NCBI GenBank assembly: GCA_045804265.1 | Contig: JBJMNK010000001.1 | Location: forward strand, 1 to 64,000 | Length of the DNA: 64,000 nucleotides | Direction: 5' to 3' | Origin: JABFXC01 sp045804265 | GTDB lineage: Bacteria; Gemmatimonadota; Gemmatimonadetes; Gemmatimonadales; Gemmatimonadaceae | Shown here: positions 1-8,676 of the stretch, one piece after another | Position numbering within the stretch: the first letter of the stretch is position 1 | How the letters are laid out: each line of letters starts with the position of its first letter | Notes under the pieces: model-generated | Told to the model about the DNA's origin: nothing | Databases searched by the model: none | The model's input: the letters and a program-made list of their open reading frames with translations, nothing else | Program-made: the position numbers and the translations under genes

Positions 1-38
1 CGGGCCGGCTCCACACGGAGCCGGCCCGCTTCCTTTTT
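1..38 (+). terminator. Intrinsic terminator hairpin
   Basis: An 11-bp perfect GC stem (arms 2-12 and 17-27, loop ACAC) is followed by a T-rich run ending near 38. The U-tract lies on the + strand, so it probably ends a rightward transcript that starts outside the window. Its position just beyond the stop of the leftward gene at 48 also lets it serve that gene, though without a U-tract on that side. Confidence 0.75.
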
Positions 39-47
39 GCGCACTGC

Positions 48-650
48 CTAACGTTCGCCGCCCTCGGGGGCGGGAGCCGGCACCGACGCCGGACGCGGGG
101 TCTGCTGCAGCACGGTCGAGTGATGAAGGATATCGCCGCCGAGCGCGGCGGTCCGGTAGACGAGTGCGCAGCCGAACAACGCGCTGAACACCACGAGCGC
201 GCGCAGCCAGCCGGGCAGGCCGGTGGTCGTGCGGACGAGCGCGCGAGCAGGGACGTCGCCAGCATCGGTGTGCACTGCGCCGGCGACGACGACTGATTCC
301 CTGCGCCAGGCGCGCCACCACGCGTATGCCGCGATCAGCCCCATGATGATCAACCCCCACAGCGTCCAGCCCGCGGCGTCGTCATGAGCGCGAATCGCCT
401 GACGCGTCACGTACCACGTGTTGCGCAGCTGCTCGGCTGCGGGGTCGCCCGTGAGAAAGGTCGGGATCACCGACAGTCCCGCGAGGAACAGCGTCGCCGT
501 CGCGTACAGCCAGACCCCACGCTTGGGCACGAAGAGCGCGAGCACGGCCACCGCGGTACCCACGACGGTGAGGATTACCGGGAAGTGATTGATCAGGATG
601 TGGAGGCTGCCGAGATCGGGCACGGGTGGTCGGGGTTGGGCGTTTACCAT
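48..650 (-). CDS. DUF2231-like integral membrane protein
   Basis: A 200-residue membrane protein with about four hydrophobic segments (near residues 18-40, 46-66, 94-112 and 150-170). The first segment carries a His-Ile-Leu-Ile-Asn-His-Phe-Pro stretch typical of the DUF2231 membrane family, whose function is unknown. The C-terminal tail is Pro/Ala-rich. I chose the ATG at 650 because the hydrophobic N-terminus begins soon after it; an in-frame ATG at 686 would add 12 residues. The gene is divergent from the OsmC gene at 749. Its stop codon lies inside a CGTTAGGC octamer (46-53). Family assignment is moderately sure and the role is unknown. Confidence 0.7.
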   Translation of the reverse strand: MVNAQPRPPVPDLGSLHILINHFPVILTVVGTAVAVLALFVPKRGVWLYATATLFLAGLSVIPTFLTGDPAAEQLRNTWYVTRQAIRAHDDAAGWTLWGLIIMGLIAAYAWWRAWRRESVVVAGAVHTDAGDVPARALVRTTTGLPGWLRALVVFSALFGCALVYRTAALGGDILHHSTVLQQTPRPASVPAPAPEGGER

Positions 651-748
651 CAGCACGCACGGAGCTGATTGGAGCACTCCTTGCACGTTGCGTTCGAGCT
701 CGCTCAGAGCTTCTGCGCGTGTACGAATTCAACCGCGAGAACGTTGCC

Positions 749-1117
749 GTGAAGATTACACTGACCGGAGACGACAGCATCCGGCTCGAGCCGACGGACG
801 GGCCGATGACGATCGAGGCGCCAAGCGCAGAGCGCCAGTATTCGCCCTTTCACATGCTCGGCAGCTCACTCGCGTATTGCACCTTCTCGGTGCTCTACTC
901 GTGGGCCACGCACGCGGACCTCTCGATCGACGGGCTCGTGATCGACGTGTCGTGGGCGTTCTCCGATGAGCCGCACCGCGTGAAGGACGTGAAGCTCGCG
1001 TTTCATTGGCCTTCGCTGCCGCCAGCCCGGCTCGAAGCGGCGAAGCGCGTCGCGCGGATGTGCACCGTCCACGAGACGCTCATCAACTCACCGACCGTTT
1101 CGATCGAGGCCGCATGA
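749..1117 (+). CDS. OsmC-like peroxiredoxin family protein
   Basis: A 122-residue protein with the OsmC/Ohr fold signature: one cysteine at about residue 44 (in Ser-Leu-Ala-Tyr-Cys-Thr) and a second at about 105 (in Ala-Arg-Met-Cys-Thr-Val-His). These correspond to the Cys pair OsmC/Ohr proteins use to reduce organic hydroperoxides. The start is the GTG at 749, giving the usual beta-rich N-terminus; an upstream in-frame ATG at 626 would overlap the divergent neighbour and adds unrelated sequence. The stop overlaps the next ATG by ATGA, so it is probably cotranslated with the DCC1-type thiol protein. A shared thiol/redox role for the pair is inference. Confidence 0.85.
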   Translation: MKITLTGDDSIRLEPTDGPMTIEAPSAERQYSPFHMLGSSLAYCTFSVLYSWATHADLSIDGLVIDVSWAFSDEPHRVKDVKLAFHWPSLPPARLEAAKRVARMCTVHETLINSPTVSIEAA

Positions 1118-1617
1118 CCGCAGCGACCGCCGCACCGGAGACCATTCCCGTCGTGCTCTTCACCGTGCAGGGCGAGCCGGTGACGACGTTCACCAGCGCG
1201 CCGCCATTGAATCGCCCCTACACCGTCGTCTTCGACGGCTTCTGCAAGGTCTGCAACCGACTCGTCAGGCTGCTCCGGAAGTGGGACCGCACGCACCAGC
1301 TGGAGATCGTCCCGTCGCAGCAGCCAGGCGTGCACGCGCGCTTCCCGTGGATTCCGGCGCGTGCCTACACCGAGTCGGTGCAGCTCGTGGCGGCCAACGG
1401 CCGCACCTGGCAGGGCGCCGCCGCCATCGAGCAGATCCTCGACATCCTGCCCAAGGGAAAGCTGATCTCGTGGATCTTCAGCATCCCGTTCGTGCGCCCG
1501 ATCGCCGAGAAGTTCTACCGCTGGTTCGCGCGCAACCGCTACATGCTCGGCTGCGGCGACCACTGCCAGTCGCGATCGCTCGACGTGATGTTCGACGAGG
1601 GCGAGGCGAAGCGTTAG
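1114..1617 (+). CDS. DCC1-like thiol-disulfide oxidoreductase (DUF393)
   Basis: A 167-residue protein with the hallmark D-x-x-C-x-x-C motif (Asp41, Cys44, Cys47 in Phe-Asp-Gly-Phe-Cys-Lys-Val-Cys-Asn) of the DUF393/DCC1 family, thioredoxin-like proteins of broadly unknown substrate. A C-terminal Met-Leu-Gly-Cys-Gly-Asp-His-Cys segment adds a second Cys pair. The ATG at 1114 overlaps the OsmC stop (ATGA), which fixes the start. The stop codon lies in a CGTTAGGC octamer (1612-1619). The coupling with OsmC suggests related oxidative-stress or disulfide chemistry, which is inference. Confidence 0.9.
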   Translation: MTAATAAPETIPVVLFTVQGEPVTTFTSAPPLNRPYTVVFDGFCKVCNRLVRLLRKWDRTHQLEIVPSQQPGVHARFPWIPARAYTESVQLVAANGRTWQGAAAIEQILDILPKGKLISWIFSIPFVRPIAEKFYRWFARNRYMLGCGDHCQSRSLDVMFDEGEAKR

Positions 1618-1705
1618 GCGGGAGCGGTGAACGGCAATCGTGGGGCATAGGCAGATTCATCTGAATCACAGCTCCGCCCTCACCGAGCCGGAAAGGCTTG
1701 AATCG

Positions 1706-1800
1706 ACAGGAGCCACAGAGGGCACAGAGGGTTGTAATCAGACCTCTCTGTGCCCTCTGCGGCTCCTGTTCAACAAAGCTGTTCAACAAGGCTGTTCGAC
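1706..1800. repeat. Large hairpin plus 13-bp tandem repeat
   Basis: Positions 1706-1730 and 1743-1769 form an imperfect inverted repeat built on the words ACAGAGGGCACAGAGG and its complement, with one mismatch and a 2-base insertion. It is followed by 2.6 copies of a 13-bp direct repeat (CTGTTCAACAA[A/G]G at 1766-1778, 1779-1791, then a partial copy to 1800). The base composition is lower in GC than the flanks. It sits in the 224-bp gap between convergent genes, which otherwise holds nothing recognisable. It may act as a bidirectional terminator or be a dispersed repeat. Confidence 0.75.
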
Positions 1801-1841
1801 CCGGCCGCGGCTTCGATGCCTCACGCGCAGGTGGCGCGCGC

Positions 1842-3437
1842 CTAGAGCTCCGCCCGCGTTTCCCCGCCGAAGCCGCCGGTGTGCAGGTCGCCCGCGGCGC
1901 TGTTCCTGCGCTCGTCGGTCCGTGTTCCCTCGCCCGCGCCCGGCGCGTCGCCCGAGCGTGAGGCCTCACGGCGCTGGTGCATGACGAGGTCGCGCAGCCA
2001 CTCCTCGATGCGCTCCGACTGATCGGCGTCGAGTACCGCTTCCTCGTGCTGGATCCCGCCGACCGCACGGCCGCCACTGGCCCTGACCACCGACTCGACG
2101 ACCTTGTCCCACGTCGCCGATTGCAGCAGCTCGCCGACCGGGCGCATCACGAGGTAGTCGACGAGGCTGGCCGGCCGGTCGTAGACCTCGACCTGGAAGC
2201 GAATCATCGCGCCGCGATCCTCGGCGATGAAGCGGACGGCGCCGGCGAGTGGATGGCCCGCGAGAGTGCAGAGCGTCGCACGGCGATCGGTGATCTCCTC
2301 GACGCGCACCTGCACGTTGCCGCGCAGCGGAAGCGCCATCGTCAGCGTCGCACCCTCTTCGAGCGTCTTCGGCGTATCGGGCTCGGCATGGAGATCCATC
2401 GTCATCGGGGTAAGCTCGCCGAATCGCTGGCGGAAGAGCGCGAACAGTGACTCCGGCGTGTGACTCGAGCCGGCGATGTCGGCCCAGAACTGCTTCCGCT
2501 TCAGTGCACCGACACCCTCCGACGGCAGCGCCTCAGGGAGCGCGTCGGCGAGAATGCGAAGGCCTTCCTCGAGCGGCGTCGGCGTGATTCCGAACACCGC
2601 AGTCAACGCATTCACCCGGTCGGCCGGAATGCTGTTCCCCTCGCGCAGCATCTGCAGCTGCGCATGATGGAACGGGACCGGGACTCCTGCCGCCTCGGCG
2701 ATCGAGATGCCGAACGACGTGAGAAATTCCGGCACGCCGACGCGCGCTGGTTCGCGGTTGGTGATGCGCGAGAAGTGGTCGATCAGCTCGTTCTGTGATG
2801 TCTGCTCGACACCGGCTACCTCGAGCACGCGACCGGCGAGGTCGCTGCGCTCGACCGACATCGCCAGCGCGCGTCCGAGATCACCGGCATAGATCGGCTG
2901 GAATTTCGTGTCGCCACCGCCGATCACCGGAATCACCGGCAGCGTGCGCACCATCCGCAGCAGCAGCGAGATCTCGTCATCACCGGGCCCGTACACGTTG
3001 CCCGGGCGCACGATCGTCCACGACCCGGGGTACTCGCGCACCAGCGCCTCCGCTTCACGCTTGGAGCGGTGATAGTCCGATTCGCCGCGATCGGCACCGA
3101 GCGACGACACGAACACGAAGCGCGGCCCGCCCGAGGCGATGGCTTCGCGCAGCATCCGCTGCGTCCCCTCGACGTTGATTTCGCGCAGCGATTGCCCGCC
3201 ATCGGGAGCATGCACGACGCCGACGACATGCAGGACCGCGTCGCATCCATCGACGACGCCGGAGAGCCCATCGTCCTTGGCGACATCGCCCGTCCACGAC
3301 TCGACGGCCGACCCCCACTGCGCCGCGTCGCGGCGCGCATTGCGCGACACCAGCCGCACAGTGTGACCACGATCGATCAGCGCAGTCACGGTCGCGCGAC
3401 CCACGACCCCCGTCCCGCCAGTCACGAGCACCTTCAT
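1842..3437 (-). CDS. NAD(P)-binding SDR fused to DUF1990-like domain
   Basis: A 531-residue protein. Residues 1-290 form an extended SDR/NmrA-type domain: nucleotide-binding Gly-Gly-Thr-Gly-Val-Val-Gly at about 6-12 and the Tyr-His-Arg-Ser-Lys (YxxxK) motif near 122-126. The second half (about 330-470) resembles DUF1990, with a Gly-His-Pro-Leu-Ala-Gly stretch and Arg-Pro-Ala-Ser-Leu. The last 60 residues are Arg/Gly/Ala-rich and look disordered. The ATG at 3437 is preferred because AGGTG lies 8 bases upstream; an ATG at 3461 adds 8 residues. The substrate is unknown; relatives act on sugars, ubiquinone-associated lipids or sterols. Confidence 0.8.
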   Translation of the reverse strand: MKVLVTGGTGVVGRATVTALIDRGHTVRLVSRNARRDAAQWGSAVESWTGDVAKDDGLSGVVDGCDAVLHVVGVVHAPDGGQSLREINVEGTQRMLREAIASGGPRFVFVSSLGADRGESDYHRSKREAEALVREYPGSWTIVRPGNVYGPGDDEISLLLRMVRTLPVIPVIGGGDTKFQPIYAGDLGRALAMSVERSDLAGRVLEVAGVEQTSQNELIDHFSRITNREPARVGVPEFLTSFGISIAEAAGVPVPFHHAQLQMLREGNSIPADRVNALTAVFGITPTPLEEGLRILADALPEALPSEGVGALKRKQFWADIAGSSHTPESLFALFRQRFGELTPMTMDLHAEPDTPKTLEEGATLTMALPLRGNVQVRVEEITDRRATLCTLAGHPLAGAVRFIAEDRGAMIRFQVEVYDRPASLVDYLVMRPVGELLQSATWDKVVESVVRASGGRAVGGIQHEEAVLDADQSERIEEWLRDLVMHQRREASRSGDAPGAGEGTRTDERRNSAAGDLHTGGFGGETRAEL

Positions 3438-3557
3438 TTCGGCACCTATCGTTGAGGCCATCGCCGGCCGCGATCAGGCTCGGCACTGCCTGACGAAGGG
3501 CATGACTGGTGCCAGCCGCGGCGTGACCCCGGGCCCCGCTGTCCAGTCATCTGTTCG

Positions 3558-4670
3558 ATGCCAAAAGACGCTTCCTCCCCCGCGCCGCGGATCGCACCGC
3601 TGCTGGCCGGGGCGCTGATCGCAATGTCCGCCGCGTGCTCCGGTTCCTCCCGCCCGATCCTCGTCGGGGCCGCAGGCCCGTGGAAGGAAGCGTACGGGGC
3701 GATGAACAAGATGGGAATCGAACTCGCGATCGAGGAGATCAACGCTCGGGGCGGCGTGAGGCATCGGCCGCTGCAGGTCATCGAGCAGGATGACGAGGGC
3801 TCGGGAACGAAAGCGGCGCAGGTGGCCGCCGACTTCGTCGCCAAGCGCGAACTCGTCGCGGTGATCGGCCACGTGAACTCGGGTGCCATGGTCGCCGCCG
3901 CGCACGTCTACGACGGCGAGCTGCCGGCAGTCGCGACGACGGCGACATCGCCCGAGCTGACAGGAATCTCGCGCTGGACCTTCCGCGTCATCTCGAGCGA
4001 CTCGGCGAACGGGATCGCGCTGGCGCGGTTCGCCGACAAGCTCGGTCGCCGCCGCGCCGCGATCATCTACGAGAACAACAGCTACGGCCGCGGGCTCGCC
4101 GACTCGTTCCAGCGTGCCTTCGCCGGCGAGATCGTCAGCGTCGACCCGATCCCGGAAGGAATCAGCGATCTCGAGCCGTTCGTCAGCTACTACGCCCGCG
4201 AAAAGGCCGACATCGTCTTTGCCGCCGGCACCGACGCATCGGGGCTGGCAGTGTTGCGCGAGGCGCGGCGGCAGGGCTTCCGCGCCGACTTTCTCGGCGG
4301 TGATGGCTGGACTGGGGTCGTCGTCGATACCGCGGTCTCGAACGGCGTATACGTCGGGGCACCATTCACCGCCGAGGATCCGCGGCCGGAAGCGCAGCGC
4401 TTCGCGCGCGCGTTCCGGGCGAAGTACCGGCAGGTGCCTGACGGCAACGCCGCGCTCGCGTATGACGCGACGCAGCTGATCGCCGCCGCGATCGAGGCTG
4501 TCGGCCCTGACCGCGCGCGCATCCGCGACTGGCTGGCTGGGCTGGACGAGAAGAGCGCGCTGCGCGGAGTCACCGGCAACATCAGCTTCCAGCCCGACGG
4601 CGATCCGGTCGGGAAGAGCTTCGTCATGACGCGAATCGAGAAGGGGCTGCTGACGGTGGCGGCGCAATGA
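3558..4670 (+). CDS. Substrate-binding lipoprotein, Peripla_BP_6 (LivJ-like)
   Basis: A 370-residue branched-chain-amino-acid-type periplasmic binding protein. A signal peptide ends in a lipobox with Cys27 (Ser-Ala-Ala-Cys), so it should be a membrane-anchored lipoprotein. The two-lobed fold is supported by features typical of LivJ-like proteins, such as Ala-Ile-Glu-Glu-Ile-Asn-Ala-Arg-Gly-Gly near 54-64 and Gly-His-Val-Asn-Ser-Gly near 111-116. No ABC permease or ATPase follows. Instead the stop overlaps the start of a chemoreceptor (ATGA at 4667-4670). That suggests the protein delivers a ligand signal to the receptor rather than feeding a transporter, which is inference. Ligand unknown. 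Confidence 0.88.
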   Translation: MPKDASSPAPRIAPLLAGALIAMSAACSGSSRPILVGAAGPWKEAYGAMNKMGIELAIEEINARGGVRHRPLQVIEQDDEGSGTKAAQVAADFVAKRELVAVIGHVNSGAMVAAAHVYDGELPAVATTATSPELTGISRWTFRVISSDSANGIALARFADKLGRRRAAIIYENNSYGRGLADSFQRAFAGEIVSVDPIPEGISDLEPFVSYYAREKADIVFAAGTDASGLAVLREARRQGFRADFLGGDGWTGVVVDTAVSNGVYVGAPFTAEDPRPEAQRFARAFRAKYRQVPDGNAALAYDATQLIAAAIEAVGPDRARIRDWLAGLDEKSALRGVTGNISFQPDGDPVGKSFVMTRIEKGLLTVAAQ

Positions 4671-6526
4671 GTGACGGCGCGACCATCACTCCGATCTCGA
4701 GCGCGGCGATCGCCTCGGCGGCGCCCGCCGAGCTGCCGTTAGGCAGGCTCTCGCTGGCGATGCACTCGATCCGCGGGATCCTCCAGGTCGGCTTCGGCAG
4801 CCTGGTCGTGCTGCTCGCCGTGGCCGGCGCAATCGGCTTCCACGCCCTCGGCTCGATGTCGCGCGAGGTGCGCGCGAGCTTCGCCGAGGTGCAGGAGCAG
4901 TCCCAGCTCTCGTCGCGGTTGTCGTCGGACATCGCCCAGCAGCTGCAGGCCGCAACGGGGTACCTCGACACACGTGACTCGGTGACGCTGGCCGAGTTCC
5001 GAGCGTTAGGCTGGGACGCGCACGCCGCGCAGCGGCAGATGAACGCCCGCCGCGGGCAGTCGGCGCAGGAGGTCGCGCTGACGGCCTCCATCGATGAACG
5101 GTTGTCGCTGGTCGAGAACCACTTCGCGCGCGCGCACCGGCTGGCCGACCTCGGCCGTGTCGCCGAGGCGCGCGCCGAAGCCGCGCGCGCCCGGCCGCTC
5201 GTCGCCCAGATCCTCGGCGACATCGACCGCCTCGGCGAAGTGAAGGCGCGCAAGGTCGCCGACGCCTCGCGTTCCCTCTCGCGCTACGCCACGCGGCGCA
5301 GCTTCTGGCTGTTGACGCTGATCGGGCTCGCCCTGCTCTGCGCCTTCGCGGTGGTGACGCGCACGATCCGGTCGGTCTCCGAGCCGTTGACGGGGCTCGT
5401 CAGTCACGCGATGGCGTTCAGCGGCGGCGACCTCACGGTCCGCACGCTGGGAAAGATGCCGCGCGAGTTCGAGATCCTCGCGCAGGCGCTCAATCACACG
5501 GGCGAGTCGCTCTCGCGGATCGTCGCCGTCGTCGCCGCGACGTCGGACTCGGTGGCGCAGTCGGCGCACGACCTGTCGTCGGTCTCGAACCAGCTTTCCG
5601 AGTCGGCAGGGCAGACGTCATCGTCGATGGGCGAGGTCTCGAGTGGCGCCGAGGTGCAGGTGCACGAGCTGCGGCAGATCAGCGACGCGCTGCGCGAGAT
5701 CCGCGGCCAGGCGTTAGGCATGCTCTCCGGAGCTGGGGACGTCAATGTACTCGCCGCGTCGATCGAGCAGACGTCGAACACGCGTCGCCGCGAGCTCGAG
5801 CGCACGTTAGGCATCCTGACCGACGTGAAGCACTCGGTGGACCAGGCGACCCAGGAAGTCGCGGTGCTCAACGACACCGCGGTGGACATCAACCGCTTCG
5901 TCGAGACGGTGAGCCGCATCGCCGAGCAGACGAACCTCCTCGCGCTCAACGCGGCGATCGAAGCAGCGCGCGCGGGGCGCGCCGGCAAGGGATTCGCCGT
6001 CGTCGCCGACGAAGTGCGCAAGCTCGCCGAGCAGGCGCAGGGCGCGGCCGACGAGATCGTCGTGCTCACGACCAGGGTCACGGACCGCGTCACGACGACG
6101 ACCCGCGCGATGGTCGAGAGCTCGACACGCGTCGGCGAGATCGAGCGTATCTCGAAGGATGTCGAGGATGCGCTGACGACGATCGCTGCCGCCGCGGAGA
6201 AGACGCGCCATGCGGCCGCCGGTGTCGCGACCGCGGCGGACGCGAACGTGAAAGTGGTGAGCGTCGCCGCCGAGAGCATCTCGTCGATCGCGCGCACCGC
6301 CGAGGGGCACGCGTCGGCCGCCGAGCAGGTGAGCGCCGCGACGCAGGAGCAGAGCGCGGCGTGCGAGCAGATGAGCGCGGCCTCGGCAGAGCTGCTCGAG
6401 AACTCGTCGCTGCTGCGCGAGATGGTGAAGGGGCTGCGCGTCGACGAGATCAGGGCGTCGGCCGTATCGCCGGAGCAGCATCTCGCGGCACTCGATTTCG
6501 AGGCGAGGCGCGCGAAGGCGGGCTGA
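4667..6526 (+). CDS. Methyl-accepting chemotaxis protein
   Basis: A 619-residue chemoreceptor. It has a TM segment near 40-60, a periplasmic helical domain of about 150 residues, a second TM near 213-233, a HAMP domain, and a long coiled-coil signalling domain with the conserved hairpin tip (Glu-Gln-Thr-Asn-Leu-Leu-Ala-Leu-Asn-Ala, near 423-432) that contacts CheA/CheW. No C-terminal CheR-binding pentapeptide is visible. The start overlaps the stop of the binding lipoprotein by ATGA, so the two are coupled. No cheA, cheW or flagellar gene is in the window. Four CGTTAGGC octamers fall in frame here as Pro/Ala/Thr-Leu-Gly. Confidence 0.95.
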   Translation: MSDGATITPISSAAIASAAPAELPLGRLSLAMHSIRGILQVGFGSLVVLLAVAGAIGFHALGSMSREVRASFAEVQEQSQLSSRLSSDIAQQLQAATGYLDTRDSVTLAEFRALGWDAHAAQRQMNARRGQSAQEVALTASIDERLSLVENHFARAHRLADLGRVAEARAEAARARPLVAQILGDIDRLGEVKARKVADASRSLSRYATRRSFWLLTLIGLALLCAFAVVTRTIRSVSEPLTGLVSHAMAFSGGDLTVRTLGKMPREFEILAQALNHTGESLSRIVAVVAATSDSVAQSAHDLSSVSNQLSESAGQTSSSMGEVSSGAEVQVHELRQISDALREIRGQALGMLSGAGDVNVLAASIEQTSNTRRRELERTLGILTDVKHSVDQATQEVAVLNDTAVDINRFVETVSRIAEQTNLLALNAAIEAARAGRAGKGFAVVADEVRKLAEQAQGAADEIVVLTTRVTDRVTTTTRAMVESSTRVGEIERISKDVEDALTTIAAAAEKTRHAAAGVATAADANVKVVSVAAESISSIARTAEGHASAAEQVSAATQEQSAACEQMSAASAELLENSSLLREMVKGLRVDEIRASAVSPEQHLAALDFEARRAKAG

Positions 6527-6569
6527 CCGCGGCACGACTGGTTATGTTTCGGCGCGACCCCGCGCGCCC

Positions 6570-7280
6570 ATGAAACAGACCTCACCACGCAATGCCGTCC
6601 TGCTGCTCAGCGGCGGCCTCGACTCGACAACGCTCCTCGCACTGGCAACGCGCGATGGGTTCGCCGTGCACGCCATGAGCTTTCGCTACGGCCAGCGTCA
6701 CGCGCACGAGCTCAGCGCGGCGCGCGCGGTTGCGGCGAAGTACAATGTCGCGAAGCACGTCGTCGTCGAGATCGACCTGCGCGTGTTCGGCGGCTCGGCG
6801 CTCACCGCAGACATCGACGTGCCCAAGGATCGTGACCCGTCCGCGATGGCGAGCGGCGTGCCGGTGACCTACGTCCCCGCGCGGAACACGATCTTCCTCT
6901 CGTACGCGCTGGCGTGGGCGGAAGTGCTTGGCGCGCGCGACGTCTTCATCGGCGTGAATGCGCTCGACTACTCCGGCTATCCCGACTGCCGTCCCGAATA
7001 CATCGCCGCTTTCGAGAAGATGGCGAGGCTCGCGACGCGCGCCGGTGTCGAAGGCGAGGGCGTGACGATTCGCGCGCCGCTGCTCGATCTCACCAAGCGC
7101 GAGATCATCGACCTTGGCATGAGCCTCGGCGTCGATTACGCCCAGACGACGAGCTGCTACGATCCCGACGCGAACGGCGCCGCGTGTGGCCACTGCGACG
7201 CCTGCCAGCTGCGACTCAGGGGCTTCGCCGATGGTGGACGTCGCGATCCGGCGGCGTACGTGAGCGAAGGCGCACGATGA
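6570..7280 (+). CDS. queC: 7-cyano-7-deazaguanine synthase QueC
   Basis: A 236-residue enzyme that converts 7-carboxy-7-deazaguanine to preQ0 using ATP and ammonia, in the queuosine/7-deazaguanine pathway. The PP-loop Ser-Gly-Gly-Leu-Asp-Ser-Thr-Thr is at 14-21, and the structural zinc site at Cys196, Cys206, Cys209 and Cys212. The length is normal for QueC. It overlaps queE by ATGA (7277-7280). No queD, queF, tgt or DNA-modification (dpd) gene is nearby, so the end product cannot be read from this window. No preQ1 riboswitch is recognisable in the 43-bp gap upstream. Confidence 0.97.
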   Translation: MKQTSPRNAVLLLSGGLDSTTLLALATRDGFAVHAMSFRYGQRHAHELSAARAVAAKYNVAKHVVVEIDLRVFGGSALTADIDVPKDRDPSAMASGVPVTYVPARNTIFLSYALAWAEVLGARDVFIGVNALDYSGYPDCRPEYIAAFEKMARLATRAGVEGEGVTIRAPLLDLTKREIIDLGMSLGVDYAQTTSCYDPDANGAACGHCDACQLRLRGFADGGRRDPAAYVSEGAR

Positions 7281-7924
7281 GTCGCGCGTACACGGTGAAG
7301 GAGATCTTCTACACGCTGCAGGGCGAGGGCGCGAACGCCGGCCGAGCCGCGGTCTTCCTTCGCTTCTCCGGTTGCAACCTGTGGTCGGGACGCGAGGAAG
7401 ATCGTGCCGATGCTGCCTGCCCGTTCTGCGACACTGATTTCGTCGGCGTCGGGCCGGACGGCGGAAAGTTCGAGAGCGCTGAAGCGCTCGCGCGCGCGGT
7501 CGTGTCGCGCTGGCCCTGGAACAACATGCGCGGTGCGCGACCGCTCGTCGTCTGCACCGGAGGCGAGCCGCTGCTGCAGCTCGATGCACCGTTAGTCAGT
7601 GCGTTGCACGACGCGGGATTTGAAGTCGCGATCGAAACGAATGGAACGAAGCAGCCACCGGCGGGGATCGATTGGATCTGCGTGAGCCCCAAGGCTGGTG
7701 CGCTTCCGCTACAACTGATGCGGGGCAACGAGCTCAAACTCGTGTTTCCGCAGCCCGACGCGATGCCGGAACAATTTGCCGCGCTGGACTTCCGGTATTT
7801 CTTTCTGCAGCCGATGGACGGCCCGCAACGCGAACAGAACACTCAACGCGCGGTCGAGTACTGCATGGCGAACCCGCGCTGGCGTTTGAGCTTGCAGACG
7901 CACAAGATGTTGAACATCCGCTGA
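7277..7924 (+). CDS. queE: 7-carboxy-7-deazaguanine synthase QueE
   Basis: A 215-residue radical-SAM enzyme forming 7-carboxy-7-deazaguanine from 6-carboxytetrahydropterin. The cluster-binding cysteines are Cys33, Cys48 and Cys51, i.e. a C-x14-C-x2-C spacing found in one QueE subclass instead of the classical C-x3-C-x2-C. It also has a Gly-Gly-Glu-Pro motif (near 95-98), usual for SAM binding, and Glu-Thr-Asn-Gly-Thr. The start at 7277 is fixed by the ATGA overlap with queC. The stop overlaps an ATG of the next gene by one base (TGATG), although the next gene more likely starts 57 bases later. Confidence 0.96.
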   Translation: MSRAYTVKEIFYTLQGEGANAGRAAVFLRFSGCNLWSGREEDRADAACPFCDTDFVGVGPDGGKFESAEALARAVVSRWPWNNMRGARPLVVCTGGEPLLQLDAPLVSALHDAGFEVAIETNGTKQPPAGIDWICVSPKAGALPLQLMRGNELKLVFPQPDAMPEQFAALDFRYFFLQPMDGPQREQNTQRAVEYCMANPRWRLSLQTHKMLNIR

Positions 7925-7980
7925 TGCGCGCATCGGGAATTTCGTTGCACGCCCGGTCCGGCAAGCGTCTTGCTTTTGAC

Positions 7981-8676
7981 ATGCACATGCGACGCTCGAT
8001 TCATTCCTTCATGGTGATCTGCGCCACAACTGGCGCGTCCATCATCGCGCCGGCTGACGCGGTCGCCGCGGCGCGTCCGCAGCAGCAGCTGTTCACCGTC
8101 GTCGCCGCGCTGGACTCGGTCGCCGCGGCCGCGCCGGCGAAGGGCGAGGCGAAGGCGACTCCGGCGGCGCCTAACGGTCCATCGGCGACGCCCTTCGGTG
8201 CGCCGAGCAGTGCGGGGCTGATGGGCGCGCGCAGCCGCGCCAGGCTCGACTCGATCGTGGCCATCGCGCGCGCACAGCTCGGCACGCGCTACCGGCTGGG
8301 TGGCGAGTCGCCACGGGCGTTCGATTGCAGTGGTCTCGTTCAGTACGTGATGCGCGCGCTCGACTTCTCACTGCCACGCACGGCGCGCGAGCAGGCGAAG
8401 GTCGGCGTGCCCGTCCCGACCGACACCGCGCAGCTGCGCGCCGGCGATCTCCTGCTCTTCGGCAAGAGGGGCAAGGTGACGCACATCGGCATCTACGTCG
8501 GCAACGGGCAGTTCGTGCATGCGAGCACCGGGGCGCACCGCGTCGTCGAACGACCGCTCCTGCGCAAGCCGGCACCGGGGATCGTGCCCTGGATCGGCGC
8601 GCGCCGCCTGATCGCGATGCCCGCCGATTCTCTGACGCCCGCAACGCCGCTCTCCGCGCTCACCGCGCAGCGTTAG
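7981..8676 (+). CDS. Secreted NlpC/P60 cell-wall hydrolase
   Basis: A 231-residue exported protein: an N-terminal signal peptide (about 1-31), an Ala/Pro-rich linker (about 45-80) and a C-terminal NlpC/P60 domain. The catalytic Cys116 lies in Asp-Cys-Ser-Gly-Leu-Val, His168 in Thr-His-Ile-Gly-Ile-Tyr-Val, and a third polar residue His180 in Phe-Val-His-Ala-Ser. Such enzymes cut gamma-D-glutamyl-diaminopimelate bonds in peptidoglycan. I chose the ATG at 7981; ATGs at 7924 (overlapping queE) and 7987 are also in frame. The stop is in a CGTTAGGC octamer and the gene converges on the CapA-like gene. Confidence 0.9.
   Translation: MHMRRSIHSFMVICATTGASIIAPADAVAAARPQQQLFTVVAALDSVAAAAPAKGEAKATPAAPNGPSATPFGAPSSAGLMGARSRARLDSIVAIARAQLGTRYRLGGESPRAFDCSGLVQYVMRALDFSLPRTAREQAKVGVPVPTDTAQLRAGDLLLFGKRGKVTHIGIYVGNGQFVHASTGAHRVVERPLLRKPAPGIVPWIGARRLIAMPADSLTPATPLSALTAQR

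Noticed and set aside
6527..6569. preQ1 riboswitch upstream of queC
   Set aside because: The 43-bp gap is too short and shows no pseudoknot-like structure with an A-rich loop.
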